DNA of 64,000 nucleotides from Mycolicibacter sp. MU0102 (GCF_963378105.1 NZ_OY726398.1:2108001-2172000); one strand, 5' to 3'. Shown: positions 7,651-16,853, counted from the stretch's first letter. Program-made: numbers and translations. Notes: generated from the sequence alone by a model not told the origin.

Positions 7651-9540
7651 TCAGATCGTCTGATGGCGGCCGAAGAACTTGTGGTCTTCGCTGTAGCCGC
7701 CGTGGCCGCTGCCGATCTCCTTATAGCTCTCGACGAACTCGATGCCCTTGATCCATTTCACCAGCTTGTAGCCGTGCTGCAGCTCGTTGCGCAGCCGCAG
7801 TGGCCGGCCGTGCATGTAGGGCAGCGGCTGGTCATTCATGTTGTAGGCCAGCATCGACATGTGGTGCCACATCTGGTCGACCGGGTGTGCGTTGTAGAAG
7901 ATGCCGCCGGTGGCGCCCAGGCCCATCGAGTAGAAGATCGCCCATTTGGCCTGGGGCAGCGGCTTGACGATCTCCATGATCGTCGACATCTGCACGCCGC
8001 CCCATTTGGCCACGCCGGACCAGGCCTGCACGCACATGTGCTGGGTGATCTGGTCGTGGTACGGCAGGGCCTTGAGATCCTCCAGCGAGAACTCCATCGG
8101 GTTCTCGACCAGGCCGTAGACCTTGAGCCGCCAATCCTTGAAGTCGTTCGCCTCGTATTCCTTGTACTCGACGGTCTCCGGCAGTCGGCCGTTGCGCCAG
8201 TGGAACGGTGAGATGTCGTCCTCGGTGAAGGTCCCGGGCTCGGGGTTGAGATGTTCCAACGCGCGCTGGAACGGCCCGATCAGCGCATAGCCGATCTTCT
8301 GGACCACCCGCGGATAGCGCAGGGTGAGCGGCGTGGCTGCGATCCAGCCGATGGTGCACACCACCGCTGCCACGCAGAAGACATAGAAGCCGGTAGCGCT
8401 ATGGCATTCCGGGCCTGCACCTTCAGCGCATCCGCGAGCGGCGAACATGTGGTTGAGATTGTCGAAGGCGTCGGTCGCGAACACCATGGTGACGTGCACG
8501 AGGATGAACAACAGGAAGTAGACCAGCACCACGAAGTGCAGCGACCGCGCGATCTGCAGGTTCAGGCGCATGTGTTTGCTGATCAACCCGAGTCGCTGTG
8601 ACAGCGCCGGGGACATGCCCAGCGCCGTGATCAGCGCGGCGGGCGCAGCTACGAACACCGTGACGAAGTAGGAGATCAGCTGCAGTGCGTTGTAGTTGGT
8701 CCAGGTGTGGTCGTCCGGCCAGTCCAGCGATGCGTACTGGATCATCACCGAGGCGGCGTGCGGAATGACATCCCAGCTGGTCGGGACGATGCGGCGCCAC
8801 TGACCGGTGGTGAACAGCAGGACATAGAAGATCGCACCGTTGAGCAACCACAACACGCCCAGCCCCATGTGCCACCAGCGCGCCAATCCGATCGAGTGCC
8901 GGAAGCCCGGGAGCCCGAACTGCGCCGGCAGGGCGACGGTATCGGCGTTGGCCGTCCAATACGGGTCATCGGGCACCGGCGGCCCCACTCGCAGCCATTC
9001 GTCCTTGCCTGGAGTGGAGTTACGGCTGAAGTACAGCCGCGGGTGGTCGCAGAGAATCTGGATGCCGGCTCGGATGATGAAGATCATCATGAACAGGTTG
9101 AAGAAGTGCGTCCACCCAGCCCAGGCGGGGATTCCGCCGGCGAACTCCGACGATGCAGCACTGCCCGGATAGCGTGTGATGAAGTCCTCAACAGCGGGGA
9201 TATTGCGAACGCCCTTGCCGATCGCGATCATCGCCACCAGCCCGACGAAGCCGATAGGGATCAGCCACAGCAGGTTGAACCACTTGTCCTTCCCGACACG
9301 CAGATGCGGGGCGACCGCGCGCCGGGAGAGGTCGAAACCGCCGCCGTAGGTCTCGACGTCAACGGTCTCGTTGTGGTTCTTGTGAATCTCTGTCCGGTAG
9401 CCCTGTTCCAGCTCCAGCTCGACGTCAACGACGTCCGCGGAGTAGTCGACTGGCCGAGTGGTCTCTTTCGTTGCTGGTGAGGTCGCGGGACCCCGCGGGT
9501 CGAGCTGCCCTTCAGCACCCTGTCCATCAATCGTGGTCAC
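7651..9540 (-). CDS. Membrane molybdopterin-dependent oxidoreductase (b561-like domain fused to sulfite-oxidase-like domain)
   Basis: The 629-residue protein has two parts. After about 80 hydrophilic residues, roughly residues 85-420 hold several membrane helices with histidines in helical segments (LARWWHMGLGVLWLLNG, SLHFVVLVYFLLFILVH), like cytochrome b561 or formate dehydrogenase gamma type haem subunits. From about 440 a sulfite-oxidase-type molybdopterin domain follows, with QHMCVQAWSGVAKWGG; Cys503 is the expected Mo ligand. It ends YMHGRPLRLRNELQHGYK, typical of YedY/sulfite-oxidase family proteins. It probably passes electrons between a Mo cofactor and membrane haem or quinone. The substrate is unknown. 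The ATG at 9540 begins MTTIDGQGAEG. Confidence 0.82.
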   Translation of the reverse strand: MTTIDGQGAEGQLDPRGPATSPATKETTRPVDYSADVVDVELELEQGYRTEIHKNHNETVDVETYGGGFDLSRRAVAPHLRVGKDKWFNLLWLIPIGFVGLVAMIAIGKGVRNIPAVEDFITRYPGSAASSEFAGGIPAWAGWTHFFNLFMMIFIIRAGIQILCDHPRLYFSRNSTPGKDEWLRVGPPVPDDPYWTANADTVALPAQFGLPGFRHSIGLARWWHMGLGVLWLLNGAIFYVLLFTTGQWRRIVPTSWDVIPHAASVMIQYASLDWPDDHTWTNYNALQLISYFVTVFVAAPAALITALGMSPALSQRLGLISKHMRLNLQIARSLHFVVLVYFLLFILVHVTMVFATDAFDNLNHMFAARGCAEGAGPECHSATGFYVFCVAAVVCTIGWIAATPLTLRYPRVVQKIGYALIGPFQRALEHLNPEPGTFTEDDISPFHWRNGRLPETVEYKEYEANDFKDWRLKVYGLVENPMEFSLEDLKALPYHDQITQHMCVQAWSGVAKWGGVQMSTIMEIVKPLPQAKWAIFYSMGLGATGGIFYNAHPVDQMWHHMSMLAYNMNDQPLPYMHGRPLRLRNELQHGYKLVKWIKGIEFVESYKEIGSGHGGYSEDHKFFGRHQTI

Positions 9541-9939
9541 GTGTCGACGGTAGCGCGAAAAAGCTCGTGACCCGATACTCTGACATCAGATGCGCAGGCT
9601 TCTGACAGGAAACTCAGGTAGCGCAAGTGCGGAATTCGGTGGCCACCGACGGCCGCTGCGCCGCGGCCTGCACGGTTCTAGCTCGCCGACCGGCGCGATC
9701 TTGTGATCGCCGCGATTAATTTCGGTGGGTAAACCACCGTTTTCTGCTGTGCAAGGCACAAGCGAACTCACGCGGATCTCGCGCTTTACAGACCGTTCAT
9801 CTAACGCGGTCATAATTCGAGGAAGACCAGGCGAAGTGCGTTTCGCCATCGCCATCAGATTGCAATCTGCACCACGGGCAGTCGTAGCGCGACACAGCTA
9901 GCATGCGCAGTGTAGAAACTTGTGACCAGGCAGGGGTAG
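9541..9939. promoter_or_regulatory. Divergent intergenic region upstream of ESX-5
   Basis: These 399 bp separate the oxidoreductase gene (minus strand) from the ESX-5 operon. No ORF in it is convincing. TAGCAT at about 9899-9904 is a plausible -10 hexamer for the ESX-5 operon, with a start site near 9911, about 30 nt before the small leader ORF. No operator could be identified. Confidence 0.4.
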
Positions 9940-10029
9940 ATGACGACCTATACGGGACCGGCACCGCGCCGTAATCCGGCAGAGCTGCTGCCAATGCTGC
10001 GTGGCCAGGCTGGGGCGCGCCGTGGCTGA
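9940..10029 (+). CDS. Small ORF overlapping the eccB5 start (possible leader peptide)
   Basis: This is a 29-codon ORF starting MTTYTGPAPRRNPAELLPML and ending GQAGARRG. Its ATG is preceded by AGGGGT at close spacing, a better ribosome site than that of eccB5. Its TGA at 10027-10029 lies inside the first codons of eccB5 (GTG at 10022), an 8-nt overlap of the kind used for translational coupling. It has no known homologue that I recognise. It may be a real coupled leader, or the visible part of an alternative N terminus separated by a frame change. Confidence 0.45.
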   Translation: MTTYTGPAPRRNPAELLPMLRGQAGARRG

Positions 10030-11533
10030 CGAACAGCGGGGACCCGGCTACGGCCTTGGGCTGTCGACGCGTACCCAGATGACCGGGTACCAATTCCTGG
10101 CACGACGGACCGCGATGGCGTTGACCCGCTGGCAGGTTCGGATGGAAGTAGAGCCAGGCCGGCGCCAGTCGCTGGCCGTGGTGGCCTCGGTATCGGCCGG
10201 TGCCGTCGTCTGCCTCGGTGCGCTGCTGTGGTCGTTTTTGAGCCCCTCGGGCCAGATGAACGAATCGCCCATCATTGCCGACCGGGATTCCGGCGCCCTG
10301 TATGTGCGGGTCGGCGACACCATATATCCGGCACTGAATTTGGCCTCGGCTCGACTGATCGCCGGCCGGTCCGACAACCCGCACAAGGTCCGCTCCACTC
10401 AGATCGCCGAGCAGCCGCACGGCCCGCTCGTCGGAATTCCTGGCGCACCCTCGGACATCCTGCCCACAACGCCCTCCACGTCGTCGTGGCTGATCTGCGA
10501 CACCGTCGCCAACGTTCAGGGCGTCGGCGCGCCGTCGCCGGTGACCGTGACGGTGATCGACGGCGCCCCGGAGCTCAACTCGCGCCGCCGGGTGTTGGAC
10601 GGGCCCGACGCGGTGGTGCTGCGCTACGGCAACGACTCCTGGGTGGTTCGCCAGGGCCGCCGCTCGCGCATCGACGCCGCCGACCGGGCGGTGCTGCTGC
10701 CGCTGGGACTGACGCCCGAGCAGGTCGACCACGCCCGCCCGATGAGCCAGGCCCTGTTCGACGCGTTGCCGGTGGGTCCGGAGCTGGCGGTGCCGTTCGT
10801 GCCTGAAGCCGGTCACCCGCCGGCCTTCCCGAATGCCCCCGGCCCGGTGGGAATGGTGTTCACCACGCCGCAGTTGGCTGGGCCGCAACAGTATTCGGTG
10901 GTGCTGATGAACGGCGTGCAGACGGTGTCGCCGGTGGTGGCCCGCATTCTGCAGAACGCCGGGGCCACCGGGGGCGGCGCGCCCGCAGTGGTGACACCGC
11001 AGGATCTGGCCAAGATGCCGGTGGTCACCGGACTGGATCTGTCGGCTTACCCCGAGGGGCCGCTGCAGGTCGTCGATATCAAGGAGAACCCCTCCACGTG
11101 CTGGTGGTGGGAGCGTTCCACCGGTGACACCCGGGCCCGGGTGCAGGTGGTGTCCGGCCCCACAATTCCGGTGTCGCAGAAGCAGATGAGCCGGGTGGTG
11201 TCCCTGGTGAAGACCAACGACACCAACGTCCCGGAGGCCGACCGGGTCTACTTCGGTTCCGGCTACGGCAATTTCGTCGCGGTGACCGGCAACGACCCGG
11301 ACGCCTCCACGCGGGAATCGTTGTGGTGGATTTCGGCCTCGGGTGTGCGATTCGGGATCCCCGGCGACGACGAGCGCAAGGCGCTGGGCCTGGTCGGCGA
11401 ACCGGCCCTGGCGCCGTCGGTGGCGTTGCGCCTGCTGGCACACGGCCCGACCCTGTCCCGACAGGATGCGCTGGTCCGTCACGACACCCTGCCAACCGAT
11501 ATGAGCCCAGCAGAATTGGCGGTGCCCAGATGA
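10022..11533 (+). CDS. eccB5: ESX-5 core component EccB5
   Basis: The 503-residue EccB is one of the four membrane core subunits of the ESX-5 type VII secretion system. The N terminus carries GLGLSTRTQMTGYQFLARR, conserved in EccB5. One transmembrane helix follows near residues 50-70 (SLAVVASVSAGAVVCLGALLW), then a large periplasmic part (VVLRYGNDSWVVRQG, STCWWWER). The paired cysteines are at CDTVANVQG and in STCWWW. The start is taken as GTG at 10022 (MADEQRGPGYG), matching the tuberculosis protein length. GTG at 10001 is the in-frame alternative. Its stop overlaps the eccC5 ATG (ATGA). A 29-codon ORF overlaps its start. Confidence 0.96.
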   Translation: MADEQRGPGYGLGLSTRTQMTGYQFLARRTAMALTRWQVRMEVEPGRRQSLAVVASVSAGAVVCLGALLWSFLSPSGQMNESPIIADRDSGALYVRVGDTIYPALNLASARLIAGRSDNPHKVRSTQIAEQPHGPLVGIPGAPSDILPTTPSTSSWLICDTVANVQGVGAPSPVTVTVIDGAPELNSRRRVLDGPDAVVLRYGNDSWVVRQGRRSRIDAADRAVLLPLGLTPEQVDHARPMSQALFDALPVGPELAVPFVPEAGHPPAFPNAPGPVGMVFTTPQLAGPQQYSVVLMNGVQTVSPVVARILQNAGATGGGAPAVVTPQDLAKMPVVTGLDLSAYPEGPLQVVDIKENPSTCWWWERSTGDTRARVQVVSGPTIPVSQKQMSRVVSLVKTNDTNVPEADRVYFGSGYGNFVAVTGNDPDASTRESLWWISASGVRFGIPGDDERKALGLVGEPALAPSVALRLLAHGPTLSRQDALVRHDTLPTDMSPAELAVPR

Positions 11534-14500
11534 AACGTGGATACGCCCGGCCCACGCCGGAACGCGCGCCGGTGGTCAAGCCGGAGAACATCGTATTGCC
11601 GACGCCGCTGAGCGTCCCGCCGCCAGAAGGCAAGCCGTGGTGGCTGGTGGTGGTCGGCGTGCTGGTGGTCGGCCTGCTCGTCGGCATGGTCGCCATGACC
11701 GTGGCCAGCGGCTCCCGGATGTTCCTGGGCGCCGGCTCGATCTTCCCGATCTTCATGATCGGCGGCGTCGCGATGATGATGTTCGGCGGCCGTTTCGGCG
11801 GCGGCGCCCAGCAACTGAGCCGGCCCAAGCTCGACGCGATGCGCGCCCAGTTCATGCTCATGCTGGACCGGCTGCGCGAGTCGGCGGCGGAGTCCGCGGA
11901 CAGCATGGACGCCAACTACCGGTGGTATCACCCGGCGCCGTCCACCCTTGCCGCTTCAGTGGGGTCCTCGCGCATGTGGGAGCGCCAGCCCAACGGCAAG
12001 GACCTCAACTTCGGCCTGGCCCGAGTCGGGGTGGGGATGACCCGGCCCGAGGTGACTTGGGGTGAGCCGCAGAACATGCCGACCGACATCGAGCTGGAGC
12101 CGGTGACCGGTAAGGCGCTGCAGGAGTTCGGGCGCTACCAGAGCGTGGTCTACAACCTTCCCAAGATGATCTCGCTGCTGGTCGAGCCGTGGTACTCGCT
12201 GGTCGGCGACCGCGAGCAGGTGCTCGGGTTGATGCGCGCGATCATCTGCCAGCTGGCCTTCTCGCACGGGCCCGACCATTTGCGCATGATCGTGGTGACG
12301 TCGGATGTGGCGCAGTGGGATTGGGTGAAGTGGATGCCGCACTTCGGCGACCCGCGCCGCCAGGACGCCGCGGGCAACGCCCGCATGGTGTACCGCTCGG
12401 TGCAGGACTTCGCCACCGAACACGCCGAACTGTTCTCCGGGCGTGGATCGTTCATGCCGCGCCACGCCAGCTCGTCGGCGGAGACCCCGACCCCGCACCA
12501 CCTGATCATCGTCGACGGCCTGGACCCGCAGTGGGAGTACGTCAACACCACCGAGGGCATTGACGGGGTGACGTTCTTCGACCTGACCGGCGCCCCGGAA
12601 TGGCGCGGCGTCTCACAGCGGGTGCTGCGTCTCGACGACAAGGGCATCATCAACGCCCTGCCACGTGACCGCGACACCTGGATGGTGATCGACGACAACG
12701 AGTGGTTCTTCGCCCTCGCCGACCAGGTCAGCCCCACCGATGCCGAACAGTTCGGGCAGCGGTTGGCGCACTGGCGGCTCGCGGCGGCCTACGAGGAGAT
12801 CGGCCAGAAGGTGACGCACCACATCGGTGCGCGCGACATCATGGCCTACTACGGCATCGAAGACGCCGGGCGGATCAACTTCGAAGAGCTGTGGGCGAGC
12901 CGGCGCGATGCGGGCACTCGAGGCCGGCTGCGGATCCCGTTCGGAAACCGCTCCGACAACGGCGAACTGCTGTTCCTGGACATGAAGTCACTCGACGAGG
13001 GCGGTGACGGGCCGCACGGCGTCATGTCCGGCACCACCGGTTCCGGTAAGTCGACCCTGGTGCGCACGGTGATCGAGTCGCTGCTGCTGGCACACCCGCC
13101 GGACGAGCTGCAGTTCGTGCTGGCCGACCTCAAGGGTGGATCGGCGGTCAAGCCGTTCGCAGGCGTGCCGCACGTGTCGCGGATCATCACCGACCTGGAA
13201 GACGACCAGGCCCTCATGGAGCGCTTCCTGGAGGCCATGTGGGGTGAGATCGCCCGGCGAAAGACCATGTGCGACAACGCCGGCGTCGACGGCGCCAAGG
13301 AGTACAACGAGATCCGGAACCGGATGCGGGCGCGCGGGGACGACAGCCTGCCGCCGCTGCCGATGCTGGTGGTCGTGATCGACGAGTTCTACGAGTGGTT
13401 CCGCATCATGCCCACCGCGGTGGAGGTGCTGGACTCGATCGGCCGACAGGGTCGCGCCTACTGGGTGCACCTGATGATGGCCTCGCAGACCATCGAGAGC
13501 CGCGCCGAGAAGCTCATGGAGAACATGGGCTACCGGCTGGTGCTCAAGGCGCAGACCGCCGGCGCAGCGCAGGCCGCCGGCGTGCCCAACGCGGTGAACC
13601 TGCCGGGCAAGGCCGGCCTCGGCTACTTCCGCAAGAGCGGCGAAGAGGTCATCCGTTTCCAGGCCGAGTTCCTGTGGCGCGACTATCACCGGGGCGGAAT
13701 GCTCGACGACGAGCAGATGCCGTTGACGCATGCCGTCGACTACATCCGGCCGCAGCTGTTCACCACCGAGTTCACTCCGCTCGAGGTCAGCGTCAGCACG
13801 CCCGAGATCGAGGCGGCCGAGGAGATCGCGGCGATCGACTCCAAGCCGGCACCGGCGACCGGCGAGGGCGTAGAGGAAGAGGACTTCATCCGGACCCCCA
13901 AGGTCGGGACGGTCATCATCGACCAGCTGCGCCAGATCGACTTCGAGCCCTACCGGTTGTGGCAGCCGCCGCTAGACGTTGCGGTGAGCGTCGAGGACCT
14001 GGTGAATCGCTATCTGGGTCACCCGTGGCAGCAGGACTATGGCACCCGGCGCGACTTGGTGTTCCCGATCGGGGTCATCGACCGGCCGTACAAGCATGAC
14101 CAGCCGCCGTGGACGGTGGACACCGCCGGCCCGGGCGCCAACGTACTGATCCTGGGCGCCGGTGGTTCGGGCAAGACGACCGCGCTGCAGACCCTGATCT
14201 GCTCGGCGGCGTTGACCCACACGCCCGAACAGGTCCAGTTCTACTGCCTGGCCTACAGCGGCACCTCGCTGACCACGGTCGCCGGGCTGCCGCATGTGGG
14301 CAGCGTCTGTGGTCCGACCGACCCCGACGGCGTGCGCCGCACGGTGGCCGAATTGCTGGCGCTGGTGCGGACCCGCAAGCGCAGCTTCCTGGAGAACGAC
14401 GTTGCGTCGATGGACGTCTTCCGTCGGCGCAAGTTCGAGGGCGCCCCCGGAACCGTGCCCAACGATGGTTTCGGCGACGTCTATCTGGTGGTCGACAACT

Positions 14501-15744
14501 ACCGGGCGCTCTCGGAGGACAACGAGGTGCTCGTCGAGCAGGTCAACCAGATCATCAACCAGGGGCCCTCGTTCGGTGTGCACGTGATCGTGACCGCCGA
14601 CCGCGAATCGGAGCTGCGCCCGCCGGTGCGAAGCGGTTTCGGATCCCGGGTCGAGCTGCGTCTGGCCGCGGTCGAGGACGCCAAGCTGGTGCGTTCTCGG
14701 TTCGCCAAGGACGTCCCGGTGAAGCCGGGCCGTGGCATGGTCGCGGTCAACTACGTACGCCTCGACAGCGACCCCCAGTCCGGGCTGCACACCCTGATCG
14801 CCCGGCCCGCGATGGCCGACACCGACGGCAGGGTGTTCGAGTCCGACAGTGTCGCTGCCGCGGTCAGCCAGCTGGCGGTGGGCCGGGTGCGCCCGGTGCG
14901 GCGTCTGCCGGCGCGGTTCGGGCTGGAAGAGGTGCGCGCGGTCGCGGCCAACGACCGCCGCGAAGGAGTGGGAGCGGGCGGCATCGCCTGGGCGATCTCC
15001 GAGCTCGACCTGCAGCCGGTCTATCTGAACTTCGCCGAGAACGGCCACCTGATGGTGACCGGGCGTCGCGAGGCCGGCCGCACCACCACACTGGCCACCA
15101 TCATGAGCGAGATCGAGCGGCTCTACGCGCCGGGCTCCAGCAGTGCGCCGGTCCCCAGCCCGGACGGCCGGCCCTCGGCCCAGGTGTGGCTGATCGACCC
15201 GCGTCGTCAATTGCTGACCACGTTGGGGTCGGACTACGTGGAGAAGTTCGCCTACAACCTGGACGGCGCCGTGGCGCTGGTCAACGAGTTGGCCGCCACG
15301 CTGGCAAACCGTGAACCTCCGCCGGGGCTCTCGGCCGAAGAGCTGCTGTCGCGGACCTGGTGGAGTGGGCCGGAGATCTTCTTGATCATCGACGACATCC
15401 AGCAGTTCCCGCCCGGCTTCGACTCGCCGTTCCAGAAGGCTGCGCCCTGGGTCACCCGCTCGGCAGACGTCGGCCTGCACGTGATCGCCACCCGCACGTT
15501 CGGCGGCTGGTCGTCCGCGGGTGCCGACCCGCTGCTGCGGGCTCTGCACCAGGCCAACGCGCCGCTGCTGGTGATGGACGCCGACCCGGACGAGGGCTTC
15601 ATTCGCGGCAAGATGAAGGGCGGCCCGCTGCCCCGTGGTCGTGGCCTGCTGATGGCCGAGGACACCGGCGTGTTCGTTCAGGTCGCTGCCACCGAGCTGC
15701 GGCGGGCGCCGGCGCAAGAGCGCGCGGCCACCCCGGCCGGCTGA
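11530..15744 (+). CDS. eccC5: ESX-5 FtsK/SpoIIIE-type ATPase EccC5
   Basis: The 1404-residue protein is a single-chain EccC, as is normal for ESX-5 (other ESX systems may split it). There are two membrane helices near residues 37-80. Three ATPase domains follow, with P-loops GTTGSGKST at about 501, GAGGSGKTT at about 876, and a degenerate GRREAGRTT at about 1178 in which Arg replaces the P-loop Lys. A Walker B-like VVVIDEFYEW follows the first. It recognises Esx/PE-PPE substrates and drives secretion in the membrane complex with EccB5, EccD5 and EccE5. The ATG overlaps the eccB5 stop. A large hairpin begins 6 bp after its stop. Confidence 0.97.
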   Translation: MKRGYARPTPERAPVVKPENIVLPTPLSVPPPEGKPWWLVVVGVLVVGLLVGMVAMTVASGSRMFLGAGSIFPIFMIGGVAMMMFGGRFGGGAQQLSRPKLDAMRAQFMLMLDRLRESAAESADSMDANYRWYHPAPSTLAASVGSSRMWERQPNGKDLNFGLARVGVGMTRPEVTWGEPQNMPTDIELEPVTGKALQEFGRYQSVVYNLPKMISLLVEPWYSLVGDREQVLGLMRAIICQLAFSHGPDHLRMIVVTSDVAQWDWVKWMPHFGDPRRQDAAGNARMVYRSVQDFATEHAELFSGRGSFMPRHASSSAETPTPHHLIIVDGLDPQWEYVNTTEGIDGVTFFDLTGAPEWRGVSQRVLRLDDKGIINALPRDRDTWMVIDDNEWFFALADQVSPTDAEQFGQRLAHWRLAAAYEEIGQKVTHHIGARDIMAYYGIEDAGRINFEELWASRRDAGTRGRLRIPFGNRSDNGELLFLDMKSLDEGGDGPHGVMSGTTGSGKSTLVRTVIESLLLAHPPDELQFVLADLKGGSAVKPFAGVPHVSRIITDLEDDQALMERFLEAMWGEIARRKTMCDNAGVDGAKEYNEIRNRMRARGDDSLPPLPMLVVVIDEFYEWFRIMPTAVEVLDSIGRQGRAYWVHLMMASQTIESRAEKLMENMGYRLVLKAQTAGAAQAAGVPNAVNLPGKAGLGYFRKSGEEVIRFQAEFLWRDYHRGGMLDDEQMPLTHAVDYIRPQLFTTEFTPLEVSVSTPEIEAAEEIAAIDSKPAPATGEGVEEEDFIRTPKVGTVIIDQLRQIDFEPYRLWQPPLDVAVSVEDLVNRYLGHPWQQDYGTRRDLVFPIGVIDRPYKHDQPPWTVDTAGPGANVLILGAGGSGKTTALQTLICSAALTHTPEQVQFYCLAYSGTSLTTVAGLPHVGSVCGPTDPDGVRRTVAELLALVRTRKRSFLENDVASMDVFRRRKFEGAPGTVPNDGFGDVYLVVDNYRALSEDNEVLVEQVNQIINQGPSFGVHVIVTADRESELRPPVRSGFGSRVELRLAAVEDAKLVRSRFAKDVPVKPGRGMVAVNYVRLDSDPQSGLHTLIARPAMADTDGRVFESDSVAAAVSQLAVGRVRPVRRLPARFGLEEVRAVAANDRREGVGAGGIAWAISELDLQPVYLNFAENGHLMVTGRREAGRTTTLATIMSEIERLYAPGSSSAPVPSPDGRPSAQVWLIDPRRQLLTTLGSDYVEKFAYNLDGAVALVNELAATLANREPPPGLSAEELLSRTWWSGPEIFLIIDDIQQFPPGFDSPFQKAAPWVTRSADVGLHVIATRTFGGWSSAGADPLLRALHQANAPLLVMDADPDEGFIRGKMKGGPLPRGRGLLMAEDTGVFVQVAATELRRAPAQERAATPAG

Positions 15745-15750
15745 CCGGTC

Positions 15751-15802
15751 GCTCCAGCAACCACTGTGACGCGAGCAACAGCGTCACGGTGGTTGCTGGA
15801 GC
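15751..15802 (+). terminator. 22-bp stem hairpin after eccC5
   Basis: The arms 15751-15772 and 15781-15802 pair over all 22 positions with a single G-U and an 8-nt loop. It lies 6 bp after the eccC5 stop and has no following T-run. It may terminate or attenuate transcription from eccB5-eccC5, or protect a processed 3' end. Confidence 0.7.
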
Positions 15803-16105
15803 TGTCACAGCCCCGAAGTGGGCGGTGAATTAATTGCGGCAAGATTTAAACCAGGGGCTCGTGCCCGTAGGTATCGGAGGGCAGGTCGGCTGCCGACCGC
15901 GCCGGAAATAACAGCTCTGTGTTTTTCCAGTACGGAGCCATTTCACGGGTCGAACGGCCTGGTCGCTGCTACCGGATTGTTACCCCAGATGAACACTTGT
16001 TATCGGCAGGTGAACAGTCAGCGTTCTGGCTACTCCCGGGCACTTTGAGCCCTTACGATCGACACCGGAGAGATTGCTGACCGCGATCGATGAGGAGGGA
16101 CACCA
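15803..16105 (+). promoter_or_regulatory. Intergenic region upstream of the first PE gene
   Basis: About 300 bp of lower-GC DNA between the eccC5 hairpin and the PE gene. I see no credible ORF. The A+T-rich stretch around 15825-15850 and 15905-15960, following a strong hairpin, suggests a separate promoter for the PE-esx cassette, but no -10/-35 pair stands out. GAGGAGGGAC just before the PE start is a strong ribosome site. The tuberculosis genes cyp143, a ferredoxin and PPE25-PPE27 that follow eccC5 there are absent here. Confidence 0.4.
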
Positions 16106-16405
16106 ATGTCGTTTGTGAATGCGCAGCCCGAAGCTCTGTCAGCTGCGGCTGCGAATTTGAGCGGTATCGGTTCGGCGTTGAACGCGCAGAACGCCGCCGC
16201 TGCCGCCCCCACCACCGGCGTGGTCCCGGCCGCTGCCGACGAGGTCTCGGCACTGACCGCGGCGCAGTTCGCTGCACACGCGACGATGTACCAGCAGGTG
16301 AGCGCGCAGGCCGCGGCGATCCACGAGATGTTCGTCGCCACGCTCAACAGCAGTGCGACCTCCTACGCCGCCACTGAGGCGGCCAACGCTGCTGCGGCGG
16401 GCTGA
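16106..16405 (+). CDS. PE family protein, ESX-5 substrate (copy 1)
   Basis: The 99-residue protein consists only of the PE domain: MSFVNAQPEALSAAAANL at the start, with the Pro-Glu signature at residues 8-9, and a helical hairpin. It ends SYAATEAANAAAAG, where Y-A-A-T-E is the YxxxE/D type VII secretion signal. PE proteins normally pair with a PPE partner and are carried by EspG5 to the ESX-5 machinery. No PPE gene is next to it. The partner must be encoded elsewhere, such as the PPE genes from 26089. GAGGAGGGAC gives a strong ribosome site. It shares most residues with the PE at 25056 but is clearly diverged, unlike the esx genes. Confidence 0.95.
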   Translation: MSFVNAQPEALSAAAANLSGIGSALNAQNAAAAAPTTGVVPAAADEVSALTAAQFAAHATMYQQVSAQAAAIHEMFVATLNSSATSYAATEAANAAAAG

Positions 16406-16466
16406 TCAGAAGCCAACCGCATACCGGCTACGGGCTGATGGAAGGGGAACCATTCATTCGTTCAAA

Positions 16467-16495
16467 GCCGGTCGTCGGTTACCGACGTAACCGGC
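16467..16495 (+). promoter_or_regulatory. Stem-loop between PE and esxM
   Basis: GCCGGT-c-GTCGGT-t-ACCGAC-gta-ACCGGC forms two stacked 6-bp stems with a small internal loop. It is in the 154-nt gap between PE and esxM. It could separate expression of the two genes or act as a processing site; the function is not known. Confidence 0.45.
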
Positions 16496-16559
16496 GGCAA
16501 TAACCCGTCAACTACGAATATCAATCAGAAACAACGAACTTCAGACAAGGAGAAGAAGC

Positions 16560-16853
16560 ATGGCACGTTTTATGACTGATCCGGACGCGATGCGTTCGAT
16601 GGCGGGCCGTTTTGATGTGCACGCGCAGACGGTGGAGGACGAGGCTCGTCGGATGTGGGCGTCGTCGACGAACATCTCCGGTGCTGGCTGGGGTGGTCTG
16701 GCGGAGCGGACTTCGATGGACACCATGGGTCAGATGCAGACCGCGTTCCGCAACATCGTGAACATGCTGCACGGTGTGCGCGACGGTCTTATTCGCGACG
16801 CTAACCACTACGAGCAGCAGGAAGCTGCTTCCCAGCAGATCCTGTCGAGCTAG
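16560..16853 (+). CDS. esxM: EsxM-like WXG100 protein (copy 1)
   Basis: The 97-residue WXG100 protein closely matches tuberculosis EsxM: RFMTDPDAMRSMAGRF, VHAQTVEDEARRMWAS, GAGWGG (the W-x-G turn) and NIVNMLHGVRDGL. The C terminus has YEQQE, a YxxxE secretion signal. It pairs with EsxN as an antiparallel heterodimer secreted by ESX-5. The ATG is preceded by AAGGAGAAG. The esxN ATG is 15 nt after its stop. The coding sequence is the same as the copy at 25408 in every base I compared. Confidence 0.95.
   Translation: MARFMTDPDAMRSMAGRFDVHAQTVEDEARRMWASSTNISGAGWGGLAERTSMDTMGQMQTAFRNIVNMLHGVRDGLIRDANHYEQQEAASQQILSS

Noticed and set aside
13972..15717. A 581-codon open frame antisense to eccC5
   Set aside because: Antisense to the second and third ATPase domains of EccC5. 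It is explained by codon bias.
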